NCBI RefSeq assembly: GCF_017742235.1
Contig: NZ_JAGHKQ010000001.1
Coordinates: 310,001 to 374,000, forward strand
Source of the DNA: Bacillus sp. 165
GTDB taxonomy: Bacteria > Bacillota > Bacilli > Bacillales > Bacillaceae_G
Direction of reading: 5' to 3'
Length of the DNA stretch: 64,000 nucleotides
Below are positions 1-7,893 of the stretch, one piece after another. Positions within the stretch are counted from its first letter, which is position 1; each line of letters begins with the position of its first letter. The notes beneath the pieces are model-generated. The model did no database searches, was not told the origin of the DNA, and saw only the letters and a program-made list of their open reading frames with translations. The position numbers and the translations under genes are program-made.

Positions 1-753
1 ACGATAATGTTCCATTCCTTTATCTTTCGCATATGTCATGTATGCTCGCCAAGCATCCGTACATAAAATCTTATCTGAGTCTAATAAATGACCAATCGTA
101 TCCTCAACTTTTGATTTTACAATTCGCCCCATACAAGTCACTTTAGAAACAGTTTGTTTGTTTCGGTCACGAGCAACTAATACACAAACTTGTTCACGAC
201 TGATACCTCGGAAGTTCGACACACCACCACGTTTACGACCTTTTCGACCAGATATACGTTTATTACCCTTTTCAGAGTATAAGAAATAGGTCTCGTCCAT
301 TTCGACGATACCTTCAAAACCATCAACTTCAATTTCTTTCAGAGCATTTAATATTTTGTGTCGCCAATAGAAGAGTGTGACCCATTTAATCCCTAAAATT
401 TGTTCGCATTTTCGTAGAGAAAGCCCTTCGAACATTAGTTTGATAAACTCTGCCCAATATTTGGGATATCGTGTACCATGCATTGGAGTGTTTGTTAAGT
501 CGTTAAATGTTTTACGACAAGCCTTACAACGATAACGCTGACGACCTTTGTACTTACCAAATCGCACAACGAATTCACAAGTGCAATGAGGACAGACGAA
601 ACCCTCGGCGAAACGAGTTTCTCTCATTTCATTCACCAGTGAACCCGTATGAACAAGTGGAAATAGCTTGTTTTTCAAAGTCCAAAACAATTGTTCTTGT
701 TGACGAGAGTCAATATTATTGATGTGATTTAGTAGATTACGAAAGGCTTTCAT
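1..753 (-). CDS. IS1595-family transposase, 3'-truncated by the window edge
   Basis: The reading frame runs open from an ATG at 753 to the first base of the window (251 codons), so its C-terminus is missing. Residues 50-75 or so form a zinc ribbon (CPHC, then CKAC before RKTFNDLTNTPMHGT). An HTH-like segment follows, then the start of the DDE catalytic domain around EMDETYF, with a basic KGRKRGG stretch and CTDAWRAY further on. This order is typical of IS1595/ISXO2-like enzymes, which transpose by DDE chemistry. No frameshift is seen in the visible part, so the copy may be intact. Confidence 0.85.
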   Translation of the reverse strand, partial: MKAFRNLLNHINNIDSRQQEQLFWTLKNKLFPLVHTGSLVNEMRETRFAEGFVCPHCTCEFVVRFGKYKGRQRYRCKACRKTFNDLTNTPMHGTRYPKYWAEFIKLMFEGLSLRKCEQILGIKWVTLFYWRHKILNALKEIEVDGFEGIVEMDETYFLYSEKGNKRISGRKGRKRGGVSNFRGISREQVCVLVARDRNKQTVSKVTCMGRIVKSKVEDTIGHLLDSDKILCTDAWRAYMTYAKDKGMEHYR

Positions 754-847
754 TCGGTCAAACACACTCCTGATTGGTTTCTATAAATATAGTATAACCA
801 AAAAATTCGTGAGTTATCTAAAATCAACAATCTTTTTTAACAGAGCC
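1..847 (-). mobile_element. IS1595-like insertion sequence, right part (cut by window edge)
   Basis: The element carries the transposase described separately and seems to end near 847. The last 25 or so bases, read on the minus strand, start GGCTCTGTTAAAAAAG and look like a terminal inverted repeat. The other end lies outside the window, so neither the matching repeat nor the target duplication can be checked. The family assignment rests on the transposase; the boundary is inferred. Confidence 0.7.
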
Positions 848-918
848 TTCTTTTAAGAAATACAAAGATGCCAGTTCGAAATTGGTGTACTATCAGTATA
901 GACTGCTATTAAAAAAGC

Positions 919-956
919 AACCTAATTCCTTAATAGGGAATTAGGTTGTTTTTTTT
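919..956 (+). terminator. Rho-independent terminator
   Basis: An 11-bp stem (AACCTAATTCC with GGAATTAGGTT) is followed by a run of eight T. It lies just beyond the IS end and has no complete gene in front of it, so it may belong to a gene destroyed by the insertion. The rest of 957-1159 holds no recognisable feature. Confidence 0.75.
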
Positions 957-1159
957 AACGTTTATAGTTGTAGTGATGAAAAAATGTATTTACGGCTTCT
1001 AGATCAGTATCAAGATTCTAAATTAAGATAATCTTTTTCACATAAAAAATTGCCTCATAGTAGATAGATTTAATTACTTTTTTCTGTCCACTATGATGGG
1101 AGGAAAAATCACTATTTGTTACTATTTTTTATTTGAAAATTGTTTTGATCATTATTCAT

Positions 1160-1735
1160 TCAGTCCAATTTTACTCTAATACCCTCTGTTAGGACACTAG
1201 CCATATATTGAGCTAATAATGTTGGTTCACTTTCCATGCCGTTATTAACCCAATCAATGATTATTGCTAAATGTGCTCCTGCAATGAAATTTTCCAAATA
1301 CGCTTTATCAGTGATGATTTCAATATTATTCTTTTGAAGTGGTTCAAAGCTTGCTCTTACTGATATTTTTATGGATTCTAACATTTTCCATTGAAAACTC
1401 AAGATGCCATTATTTCTTAATAAAACCTTATAAACATCTTCAAAACTTTTTACGTGTTCTAGTGATGCCAGAATAGGATAATAAACAATGTCTGCAAAAG
1501 AATGGAAGGAATCATCTGGTATATGGATATTTTGTATTAATCCTTCAAGTGCTTCACTTATAATACATTCTACTAAATCTTTTTTATCCTTATAGTGATA
1601 GTAAAATGTTTTTCGATTAATATCCGCACGGTCAACAATATCTTGTACGGTTACATGCTCAATTCCTTTCATATTGGAAACTTCCAATAATGCACGTTTT
1701 ATTTCATTTTTTGTTTTTTTTATACGACGATCCAT
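1160..1735 (-). CDS. TetR/AcrR family transcriptional regulator
   Basis: A 191-aa protein with an N-terminal TetR helix-turn-helix (residues 8-55; VTVQDIVDRADINRKTFYYHY is split here as VTVQDIVDRADIN and RKTFYYHYKDK). An all-helical ligand-binding and dimerisation domain follows, of the size usual in the family. It is divergent from the 3-hydroxyacyl-CoA dehydrogenase gene at 2004, which is its likely target. A quasi-palindrome at 1947-1962 lies in the shared 268-bp gap. The ligand is unknown; an acyl-CoA is a guess from the neighbour. Confidence 0.85.
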   Translation of the reverse strand: MDRRIKKTKNEIKRALLEVSNMKGIEHVTVQDIVDRADINRKTFYYHYKDKKDLVECIISEALEGLIQNIHIPDDSFHSFADIVYYPILASLEHVKSFEDVYKVLLRNNGILSFQWKMLESIKISVRASFEPLQKNNIEIITDKAYLENFIAGAHLAIIIDWVNNGMESEPTLLAQYMASVLTEGIRVKLD

Positions 1736-1946
1736 AATGATATACCCCGATTGTTCATTTTAAATTCTATGATAAAACTAATTTATTTATTTATTTTATC
1801 CCATTGTCAGGTTAAATAAAGCAATTATCAACTGAAATTCACAACAAATAAGTTATTTTTGTCCCAAATTACACAAATATAAAAAATCTGATGGTTTTTT
1901 TTCGAACTAGTCGATTTAAAATTAAATACGCTTACAAAGTTAAGAG

Positions 1947-1962
1947 GGTAAGAATTTTTACC
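1947..1962. promoter_or_regulatory. Candidate TetR operator
   Basis: A 16-bp quasi-palindrome, GGTAAGAATTTTTACC, matches its reverse complement at 14 of 16 positions. It lies 41 bp before the dehydrogenase start, between divergent tetR and dehydrogenase genes. The role is inferred from position only. Confidence 0.4.
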
Positions 1963-2003
1963 TACCAATAAAATAATAATTACTAAATAAGGGGATTATA
2001 CAA

Positions 2004-2897
2004 ATGGATTTTAAAAATATTACAGTCGCAGGTGGCGGAGTGTTAGGAAGTCAAATCGCTTTCCAAGTAGCATTTGCAGGATTTAACGTATCCGTTTATG
2101 ATATTAGTGACGCAGCATTAAAAATGACTGAAAACCGTTTTAAAAGTTATATGGAAATATACAAAGAAGAAGTTGGAGCAACACAAGAACAAGTGGATGC
2201 TGCGTTTAACCGCTTGAGTTATCACACAAGTTTAGCGGAAGCAGTGAAAAATGCTGATTTAGTGGTAGAAGCGGTACCTGAAGCAGTTGAAATCAAAGAA
2301 AAATTCTACACGGAATTAGCAAAAGTTGCACCTGCACACACGATTTTTGCAACAAACTCATCAACGTTGCCACCGAGCATGTTTGCACATTTCACAGGTA
2401 GACCAGAGAAATTCACAACATTGCATTTCTGTACAGAAGTCTGGAAGCATAACATTGCTGAAGTAATGAAACACCCTGGAACAAACCATGACGTTTGGTT
2501 ACAAGTGTTAGACTTTGCTAAAGCAATGGGAATGGTACCGATCGCAATCGAAAAAGAACAACCTGGTTATGTATTAAATACATTGTTAGTGCCACTTTTA
2601 TTGCAAGGGCTACGACTATATGAGAATGAAGTTGCTACATTCGAATCGATCGATAAAACATGGATGATTTCAACTAGAGCACCTTTTGGACCGTTTGCTT
2701 TTATGGATATGATTGGACTAAACACAATTTTCACAGTTACTTCAATGCTTGGACAACAAGGTGACGAACAATTAGCAAGAGTAGCAGAAAAAATAAAAAC
2801 AGAATTCTTAGACACAGGAAAACTTGGTAAACAAGCAGGAGAAGGGTTCTATACTTATCCGAAACCTTCTTTCCAAGAATCTAGTTTTTTAAAGTAA
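2004..2897 (+). CDS. 3-hydroxyacyl-CoA dehydrogenase family protein
   Basis: 297 aa. The N-terminal Rossmann fold shows the NAD-binding glycine motif GGGVLGSQ (residues 10-17), then the acidic strand end VYDIS. LVVEAVPEAVEIK and FATNSSTLPPS match the 3-hydroxybutyryl/3-hydroxyacyl-CoA dehydrogenase family. The catalytic histidine is probably the one in TLHFCTEVW, and the conserved Asn is in PGYVLNTLL. The C-terminal helical domain has GPFAFMDMIGL. It oxidises (S)-3-hydroxyacyl-CoA with NAD+ in the cytosol; the chain length cannot be read from sequence. RBS AGGGGAT lies before the ATG. The gene is monocistronic, with a terminator at 2968. Confidence 0.88.
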   Translation: MDFKNITVAGGGVLGSQIAFQVAFAGFNVSVYDISDAALKMTENRFKSYMEIYKEEVGATQEQVDAAFNRLSYHTSLAEAVKNADLVVEAVPEAVEIKEKFYTELAKVAPAHTIFATNSSTLPPSMFAHFTGRPEKFTTLHFCTEVWKHNIAEVMKHPGTNHDVWLQVLDFAKAMGMVPIAIEKEQPGYVLNTLLVPLLLQGLRLYENEVATFESIDKTWMISTRAPFGPFAFMDMIGLNTIFTVTSMLGQQGDEQLARVAEKIKTEFLDTGKLGKQAGEGFYTYPKPSFQESSFLK

Positions 2898-2967
2898 TTT
2901 ATTTAGAAGAGTCTAAAAGAATACTTGAAGATTTATTTTAAAGCGTTATACTATTTGAAGTAGAAAG

Positions 2968-2996
2968 AGCAATTGATTAATTTCAATTGCTTTTTC
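2968..2996 (+). terminator. Terminator after the 3-hydroxyacyl-CoA dehydrogenase gene
   Basis: AGCAATTGA pairs with TCAATTGCT and is followed by a T-rich run. Confidence 0.75.
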
Positions 2997-3126
2997 TCTT
3001 TTTATTTATCAACAACTTCGTAACATTGTTGTATTAATGAGTACAACTTTATAATTTAAAGCCTTCTTGTTGAACTAACGATAAGCTTTAGTCTAATAGT
3101 ATTATTATAAATTTGGGGTTGAGTTA

Positions 3127-3477
3127 TTGAGAAAAACAAATATTGTTCCTTGGACAGTAGAATGGGGAAATTCATACCAAAATAAAGCCGAGCTACTAAG
3201 CGATATACTTAATGGTGAATTAATTGATATTTACCATATTGGGAGTACATCTGTTAAATCGATTGGCTTCGCAAAACCAATTATAGATATTTTAATAGTA
3301 GTAAATAATATTGAATTAATTGATATTTATAACGATAAGTTAGAGTCGTTTGGGTATGAACCACGCGGTGAGAATGGAATAGCTCGCAGAAGATATTTTC
3401 CAAAAGGTAAAGAAAATAGAACTCATTATGCGAAAACAGCCTTTTTAAAACATTCACACGAACGAATAATTCAATAA
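3127..3477 (+). CDS. GrpB/UPF0157 family protein, C-terminally truncated
   Basis: The protein has 116 aa against about 165-180 aa for the GrpB (nucleotidyltransferase-fold) family. Family signatures are clear: IYHIGSTSVKSIGFAKPIID (residues 37-56), then GYEPRGENGIARRRYFPKG. After NRTHY the similarity stops and only about 20 unrelated residues follow before the stop. The 3' part therefore seems lost, by deletion rather than a simple frameshift, since the other frames after NRTHY do not resume the family sequence. The start is the TTG at 3127 after a weak GGGG RBS. Family function is poorly defined, and this copy is probably inactive. Confidence 0.7.
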   Translation: MRKTNIVPWTVEWGNSYQNKAELLSDILNGELIDIYHIGSTSVKSIGFAKPIIDILIVVNNIELIDIYNDKLESFGYEPRGENGIARRRYFPKGKENRTHYAKTAFLKHSHERIIQ

Positions 3478-3495
3478 GAATTTTAATTTTATACT

Positions 3496-3528
3496 CAAAA
3501 AAACAAGGAACATTACCGTTCCTTGTTA
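3496..3528. terminator. Bidirectional terminator between convergent genes
   Basis: AACAAGGAAC pairs with GTTCCTTGTT around a 6-base loop, with A/T runs on both sides. It overlaps the stop codon of the minus-strand gene at 3526. Confidence 0.8.
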
Positions 3529-3678
3529 CTTTTTCTTGTTTTTGTTGTTGTTGTTGTTTTTATTATTATTTTTTTGCGTGTTATTGCCTTTATTATTTGT
3601 GCCCTGTTTATTTTTAGAATTAGTATTAGTATTTTTGTTAGAAGCTGACTTGTTTTTAGAGTTTTTATTATTTGCCAT
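3526..3678 (-). CDS. Small Asn/Lys-rich protein
   Basis: A 50-residue frame starts MANNKNSKNKSASNK and ends in NNNNNKNKKK. It consists almost wholly of Asn, Lys, Ser, Thr and Gln, with no hydrophobic core, so it is expected to be disordered and very basic. An RBS (AAAGGAAATGAGG) precedes the ATG, and a strong hairpin terminator includes the stop codon, which supports a real transcription unit. The composition resembles small spore-associated proteins of Bacillus, but I do not recognise a named family. Confidence 0.6.
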   Translation of the reverse strand: MANNKNSKNKSASNKNTNTNSKNKQGTNNKGNNTQKNNNKNNNNNKNKKK

Positions 3679-3773
3679 GTTCCTCATTTCCTTTCTCGGT
3701 CAAGCTACTAACAATATATTACTAATATGTAAATTGGTTCATATGTATGAAAATTTTTTTATAGAAAATTTTA

Positions 3774-3806
3774 TATAAAAATAAGAGGAGATTGCCTCCT
3801 CTTATT
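3774..3806 (-). terminator. Terminator of the SseB-like gene
   Basis: AATAAGAGGAG and CTCCTCTTATT form an 11-bp stem that overlaps the stop codon of the gene at 3802. A T-run follows on the minus strand. Confidence 0.8.
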
Positions 3807-4230
3807 TTTCTTCTTTATTTACAGGAAAGTAGTCAAAAATCTTTCCAGATACAATATCCTTAACTTCTTCAGAAGTAAACGTTTTGTCTACATTCGTCCC
3901 TGGATTCAATACAACAGTCGCTTCTGGGTCTACTACCTTAAATAGCTCAGATACAATAATTGGTAAAATTGGCATATCATCTTTTACCATATTTTCTTGC
4001 ACATGTTCTAATTGTGAAAACATTGGTAAAATCCAGCGACCGTTTCCTTGGAAATAACGTACATTTAATTTTGTTTCGTTCGTATCTTTATTATTAATAA
4101 TTTCACCGAATACGAATACACGTGACTGCAAAAGAGCCTCATAAAATTCTCTTCGTTTTTCAGGTTGGCCTTTCGCTGATAACAAGAGGCTTTCAACTTT
4201 ATTTAATACTGGGATGTCTGAATGTTTCAT
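3802..4230 (-). CDS. SseB family protein
   Basis: 142 aa. The pattern of the SseB N-terminal domain is visible: VESLLLSAKGQPEKRREFYEAL, then the strand VFVFGEI, a WILPMFSQLEHV segment and VVLNPGTN near residue 110. These are soluble cytosolic proteins of uncertain role. An RBS (GAGGA) lies 8 bases before the ATG. The gene stands alone between the N/K-rich gene and the small gene at 4505. The family call is moderately sure and no activity is claimed. Confidence 0.7.
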   Translation of the reverse strand: MKHSDIPVLNKVESLLLSAKGQPEKRREFYEALLQSRVFVFGEIINNKDTNETKLNVRYFQGNGRWILPMFSQLEHVQENMVKDDMPILPIIVSELFKVVDPEATVVLNPGTNVDKTFTSEEVKDIVSGKIFDYFPVNKEEK

Positions 4231-4504
4231 GCTCTTCAGTCCTCACTTTATAATAGTTATGTTTAAATTATACAAAATATTCTTACATTTTTCTACTTGT
4301 TTTGACAGGAAATTTATTGAAAGTATATATTTTTCAAAAGGCTCCTCTTGTCAGCTTCATCCTTATTCTCATATTACATTCACAAAACATAATCTAATTT
4401 TATGTTTATACAAAAAATCAGAATAAAAACATTTAGAATATATCTATTTCAGAATAAATATGTTATATTATGAATAAAAATGTATTATCGAGAGGAGTTC
4501 GGAC

Positions 4505-4687
4505 ATGAAAGTATGGTTTTATGAAAAAGATAACAAGAACGAGGATCTATTGGGAATTTGGGACAATGTTCCTACGATTCCTCGTATAGGAGAGAAGGTC
4601 GAAATTATTAATGAAATTCGTACTGTTACAGATGTAAAATACGTAAAACATGGCGGAAACTTTAAAGTAGAAGTTGTAATTCAATAA
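4505..4687 (+). CDS. Conserved-looking small protein of unknown function
   Basis: 60 aa, starting MKVWFYEKDNKNEDLLGIWD and rich in beta-prone segments (EKVEIINEIRTVTDVKYV, FKVEVVIQ). That is compatible with a small barrel. A good RBS (GAGAGGAG) precedes the ATG and a possible terminator follows at 4699. No family is recognised. It has no signal peptide, membrane segment or cysteine. Confidence 0.65.
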   Translation: MKVWFYEKDNKNEDLLGIWDNVPTIPRIGEKVEIINEIRTVTDVKYVKHGGNFKVEVVIQ

Positions 4688-4698
4688 TATCATATCTT

Positions 4699-4733
4699 AG
4701 CTGATGTATAGAAGAAACCTCGTCAGCTTTTTT
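4699..4733 (+). terminator. Probable terminator after the 60-aa gene
   Basis: AGCTGATG pairs with CGTCAGCT (one G-U pair) across a 14-base loop, followed by six T. Confidence 0.55.
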
Positions 4734-4791
4734 CAGTTCAGCACTCCTATCTCAGAAGGATAAATGATGAGCAGATAAAGTAAAATTCCCA

Positions 4792-4832
4792 GAACTAAAA
4801 GCTCTTACAGCAAGCGTAAGAGCTTTTAGTTC
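4792..4832 (-). terminator. Strong hairpin at the 3' end of the CPBP gene
   Basis: A 17-bp perfect stem (GAACTAAAAGCTCTTAC with its complement) surrounds a 7-base loop, directly after the stop codon at 4834. The T stretch lies inside the stem. Confidence 0.75.
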
Positions 4833-4833
4833 T

Positions 4834-5892
4834 TTATGATATTTTTGACTGCATTTCCTCTTTTCTAGATTTTGTAACAATCAATTTATCGCCTTCCATT
4901 TTTAGCGTGACGTAATCCTCCTCTTCCAGATGTAATTGATTGACAATTTCATCTGGAAGCTCAATAGCCATATACTTTTCAGCTATTAATACTTGGCTTT
5001 GTATCTGCTCTTTTTCTGGCTCTTCTTCATACACACTATCTAACTGCGGCAACCCCTTCACTTCTATTACTTTCCAATTTTTATAAACAAACGGCACAAT
5101 CCATAATAAACCGATGATGGTCAAGACGACACCTATCCACAAATCAGTCAGTGATCGTATGTCAGCAAGATTCACTGGTTCAGGCATTCCGCCCTTTGAA
5201 CTTGATACAATGTCAAAAATGCTCAAGCTAAAATTATTTAAAGCATGCACAATCATAGGCATTAACAAACTTCTTGTTTTAATATACAGCAAACACATCA
5301 CAATTCCGAATACAGCAGCCCCAATAATATTTGCATGGCCAAGTCCAAATAAAATAGATGATACGATCATCGCACGCTTGATACTCCATTTACGGCTCAT
5401 CCGATGTAAAAAAAATCCTCTGAAAATGGTTTCTTCCATAATAGGCGCATACACAGAAACCGATATAATTGTAAATAATGTCATCCATATAGTACTGTGA
5501 TCAATAACATTAAGCTCATTCAATGTATCAAGCACAAGATCAGGTATAATAAACGATACCGCATAAAACTCCACTGTAGAAATACCGAAAGAAAAGATCA
5601 TTCCCATCACAGTAGCTATAATAACAAGCTTCCAATCAAACTTGCTAGGTTTCGTATAATAGCTTTGAAACTTCACATTGTTTTTACGTGATTTATAATA
5701 AAGCCAAAGCAACGGAAATGCAAAAAATACAAGAGACTCTGAAATTACAGTGAAAACATCTGACTCTAATTGCTTATCAGAAATAAATACCCATGGTATA
5801 ACATAAACAACAATATATCCTAACAACATCCACCCGAAAAAGCTGCGAAACCGGATTTTTGAAAATGCGGTTGAAATGATTAACACCTCCAT
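4834..5892 (-). CDS. CPBP-family intramembrane metalloprotease with C-terminal AbrB-like domain
   Basis: 352 aa with about eight hydrophobic segments. The CPBP (Abi/CAAX protease-like) motifs are present: EETIFRGFFLHR near residue 155, FGLGHANI, and HALNN around residue 220, which carry the glutamates and histidines that bind the metal. After the last membrane segment and an acidic linker (EEEPEKEQIQ) comes a soluble tail, around residues 308-345, that reads like a SpoVT/AbrB swapped hairpin (MAIELPDEIVNQL, EEDYVTLKMEGDKLIVTKS). The fusion is unusual. The ATG at 5892 overlaps a GGAGGTG RBS, so translation may really begin at an ATT at 5877. Substrate unknown. Confidence 0.85.
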   Translation of the reverse strand: MEVLIISTAFSKIRFRSFFGWMLLGYIVVYVIPWVFISDKQLESDVFTVISESLVFFAFPLLWLYYKSRKNNVKFQSYYTKPSKFDWKLVIIATVMGMIFSFGISTVEFYAVSFIIPDLVLDTLNELNVIDHSTIWMTLFTIISVSVYAPIMEETIFRGFFLHRMSRKWSIKRAMIVSSILFGLGHANIIGAAVFGIVMCLLYIKTRSLLMPMIVHALNNFSLSIFDIVSSSKGGMPEPVNLADIRSLTDLWIGVVLTIIGLLWIVPFVYKNWKVIEVKGLPQLDSVYEEEPEKEQIQSQVLIAEKYMAIELPDEIVNQLHLEEEDYVTLKMEGDKLIVTKSRKEEMQSKIS

Positions 5893-6072
5893 GATGACAA
5901 TAGCTCTATTTTACTAGATTTTTGCAAAGTATGCTTTATTTTTTCTCTTCAATCATTCTATGTATATATCACTTTAGAAAATTCCATTTTATCTTACTAT
6001 GTTTATTATATAACACTCACATATTCCTCTTTTTGCATAGCAAAGGAACTGTTGTCATCATATATCTATTCT

Positions 6073-6103
6073 GAAAAAAGCTTGCTGCTGCGCAACAAGC
6101 TTT
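6073..6103 (-). terminator. Terminator of the rocB-like gene
   Basis: AAAGCTTG pairs with CAAGCTTT, with further pairing in the loop, and a T-run follows on the minus strand. Confidence 0.7.
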
Positions 6104-7737
6104 CAACCCTGTAATAGATTTTGAATGGTCACCTTCAATATATCCTGCAAGGGCCCAGTTGCATATGCAACATCTAACCGTTCTGTCCATTTATGAGCAT
6201 CCTTTCCCATAGGGCCGACATTCAAAACTGGCAAGTCTAGCTGCTGCAGCTCTTCAAAGGGAAGTGCATATCCTTTTTCCCATAGTGGGGTGTTTGAGAT
6301 AAATAACTCTAGAGAAGATAGAGGCTGCTGTAATCCTGTATAGCTTAAATCGGATAAGCCTCCAAAATACATTTGTTTTTTTAGAGCCGTCCCGTGTATT
6401 TCCCAAGCATAATTAATTATATCCTCAGTCACCCTGCTTATCATTGGATGTTTGCGTGAACTTACTGAGGGATAATAAGGTGGCGCAAAAAATAACACAA
6501 TCATTGGTGCCAACTCACTGCATAGAGCCGCGTAACCATCTACGAGACGAATCGTAATATCACGCTCATCTTCCTGTTCTATTTTCGGTTTAATCGCTTC
6601 CATCTCAATTTTCTTGAGAGCTTCATCTCCATATGTTTGAATAGCATACTCCTTCAGTTCTTCAAAGGTCATAACCTTTACTTTGAACTTGTTCGGAACA
6701 GATTGCTGCAGATTTGCAAAACGAACTGCCTCTTTATTATAAGCATCTTCCACTTTTACAGCAGCTTTCTTTGCCGCTTCTCTCAATTCTTCCACAATCG
6801 TTTGGATCGACTTTTCCATTATCAGCATATTGTATAATGCTACAGAACAATGAGGAGTCTGTACCGAATATTCTTGTTTTAAATCCTTTTGCTGTAGACA
6901 TGTTGGGGGCGGTGACACTTCACCCTCTATTACTTCACAAAAATTTGTATTAAGTTCCAACTCACAAGTAAGAAAAGACGTCATGATGTTAGCATTTAAA
7001 CCTGCGAGCGGTTCTCCTACATGTGATTCCTTTCCATAGCAATAAAAACCCGGGAGTACCTTGCCAATAGATCCTGTATAAATATATTTTGTTTCGTCTC
7101 CAGGATAGCGTGCAAACATCGGCTCGGAATTTAAGCAGGCTGTATACTTTAAATTATGTTGCTTTGCCAATTTTAATAGCACTGGTACTGCGGTAATCAT
7201 TCCAATGGAGTTTACCTCTTCATCACAAACTGCCAGCAGCAAAATATTCCCCTCAAACGCCCCGGTTGTCGCCTGTTCAATCATGGCCATTTGTGATGCT
7301 AAGCCGCATTTCATATCCATTGTGCCTCTTCCAAACAGCCATTCCCCATGAGCAAGGTCATGCTGTACTTCGATTGGAAGGAGGTGTTTATTATGATAGA
7401 ACATTTCTGTCAACTCTTTCGGACGAAACGCTAAATGTTTCCATTTTCCATAATCCTCTACATTCACAACATCAAAGTGGCTGACTAGCACTACTGTTTT
7501 TGCATGCTCTTTTCTCTTGACCAACCCTGTGACAATATAACGACCATCTTTTGTTGGATGAAGCTGTATATGATCTGGATTCTCTTGAAAATAAGAAAGC
7601 TGACTCAATTCACCAGCAATAAATTGAGCTAGCTTGATTTCTGCACTTGAACCCGTTACACTTTCAATCCCCACTAGCTGCTCTAAAAGCCGTAATAGCC
7701 CCTCTTTCGTTTGCCATTTCATTTCTATTGTTTGCAT
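6103..7737 (-). CDS. rocB: M20 family metallopeptidase, RocB-like
   Basis: 544 aa, the length of RocB-type M20 proteins. The di-zinc site of the family is visible: VSHFDVVN (first His/Asp, near residue 110), GRGTMDMKCGLA (bridging Asp), and VCDEEVNSIGM (catalytic and binding Glu). A lid domain follows, and a late histidine lies near the C-terminus (MGKDAHKWTERL). RocB of Bacillus belongs to arginine/ornithine catabolism, but its exact reaction is unproven. No other roc gene is adjacent. The start follows an AGAGGGAT RBS. Family assignment is firm, function tentative. Confidence 0.85.
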   Translation of the reverse strand: MQTIEMKWQTKEGLLRLLEQLVGIESVTGSSAEIKLAQFIAGELSQLSYFQENPDHIQLHPTKDGRYIVTGLVKRKEHAKTVVLVSHFDVVNVEDYGKWKHLAFRPKELTEMFYHNKHLLPIEVQHDLAHGEWLFGRGTMDMKCGLASQMAMIEQATTGAFEGNILLLAVCDEEVNSIGMITAVPVLLKLAKQHNLKYTACLNSEPMFARYPGDETKYIYTGSIGKVLPGFYCYGKESHVGEPLAGLNANIMTSFLTCELELNTNFCEVIEGEVSPPPTCLQQKDLKQEYSVQTPHCSVALYNMLIMEKSIQTIVEELREAAKKAAVKVEDAYNKEAVRFANLQQSVPNKFKVKVMTFEELKEYAIQTYGDEALKKIEMEAIKPKIEQEDERDITIRLVDGYAALCSELAPMIVLFFAPPYYPSVSSRKHPMISRVTEDIINYAWEIHGTALKKQMYFGGLSDLSYTGLQQPLSSLELFISNTPLWEKGYALPFEELQQLDLPVLNVGPMGKDAHKWTERLDVAYATGPLQDILKVTIQNLLQG

Positions 7738-7893
7738 ACCATCCCTCTTTTCTGTACTATGGGATATCCTTTTGAAATACTAAGAAAAAATTTTAGTATA
7801 TTGTATGTTCGCCCACACTGAAATGCCATTTCTTATGCTGTGTGTTTTACATTTTGAGGTAATATGCTATTATGTTCTTCTTTTGTCATACCT

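Noticed and set aside
507-722. 71-aa frame on the plus strand
   Set aside because: It lies opposite the IS1595-like transposase and has no family features.
3536-3778. 80-aa Leu/Phe-rich frame on the plus strand
   Set aside because: It is the reverse of the Asn/Lys-rich gene and has no RBS.
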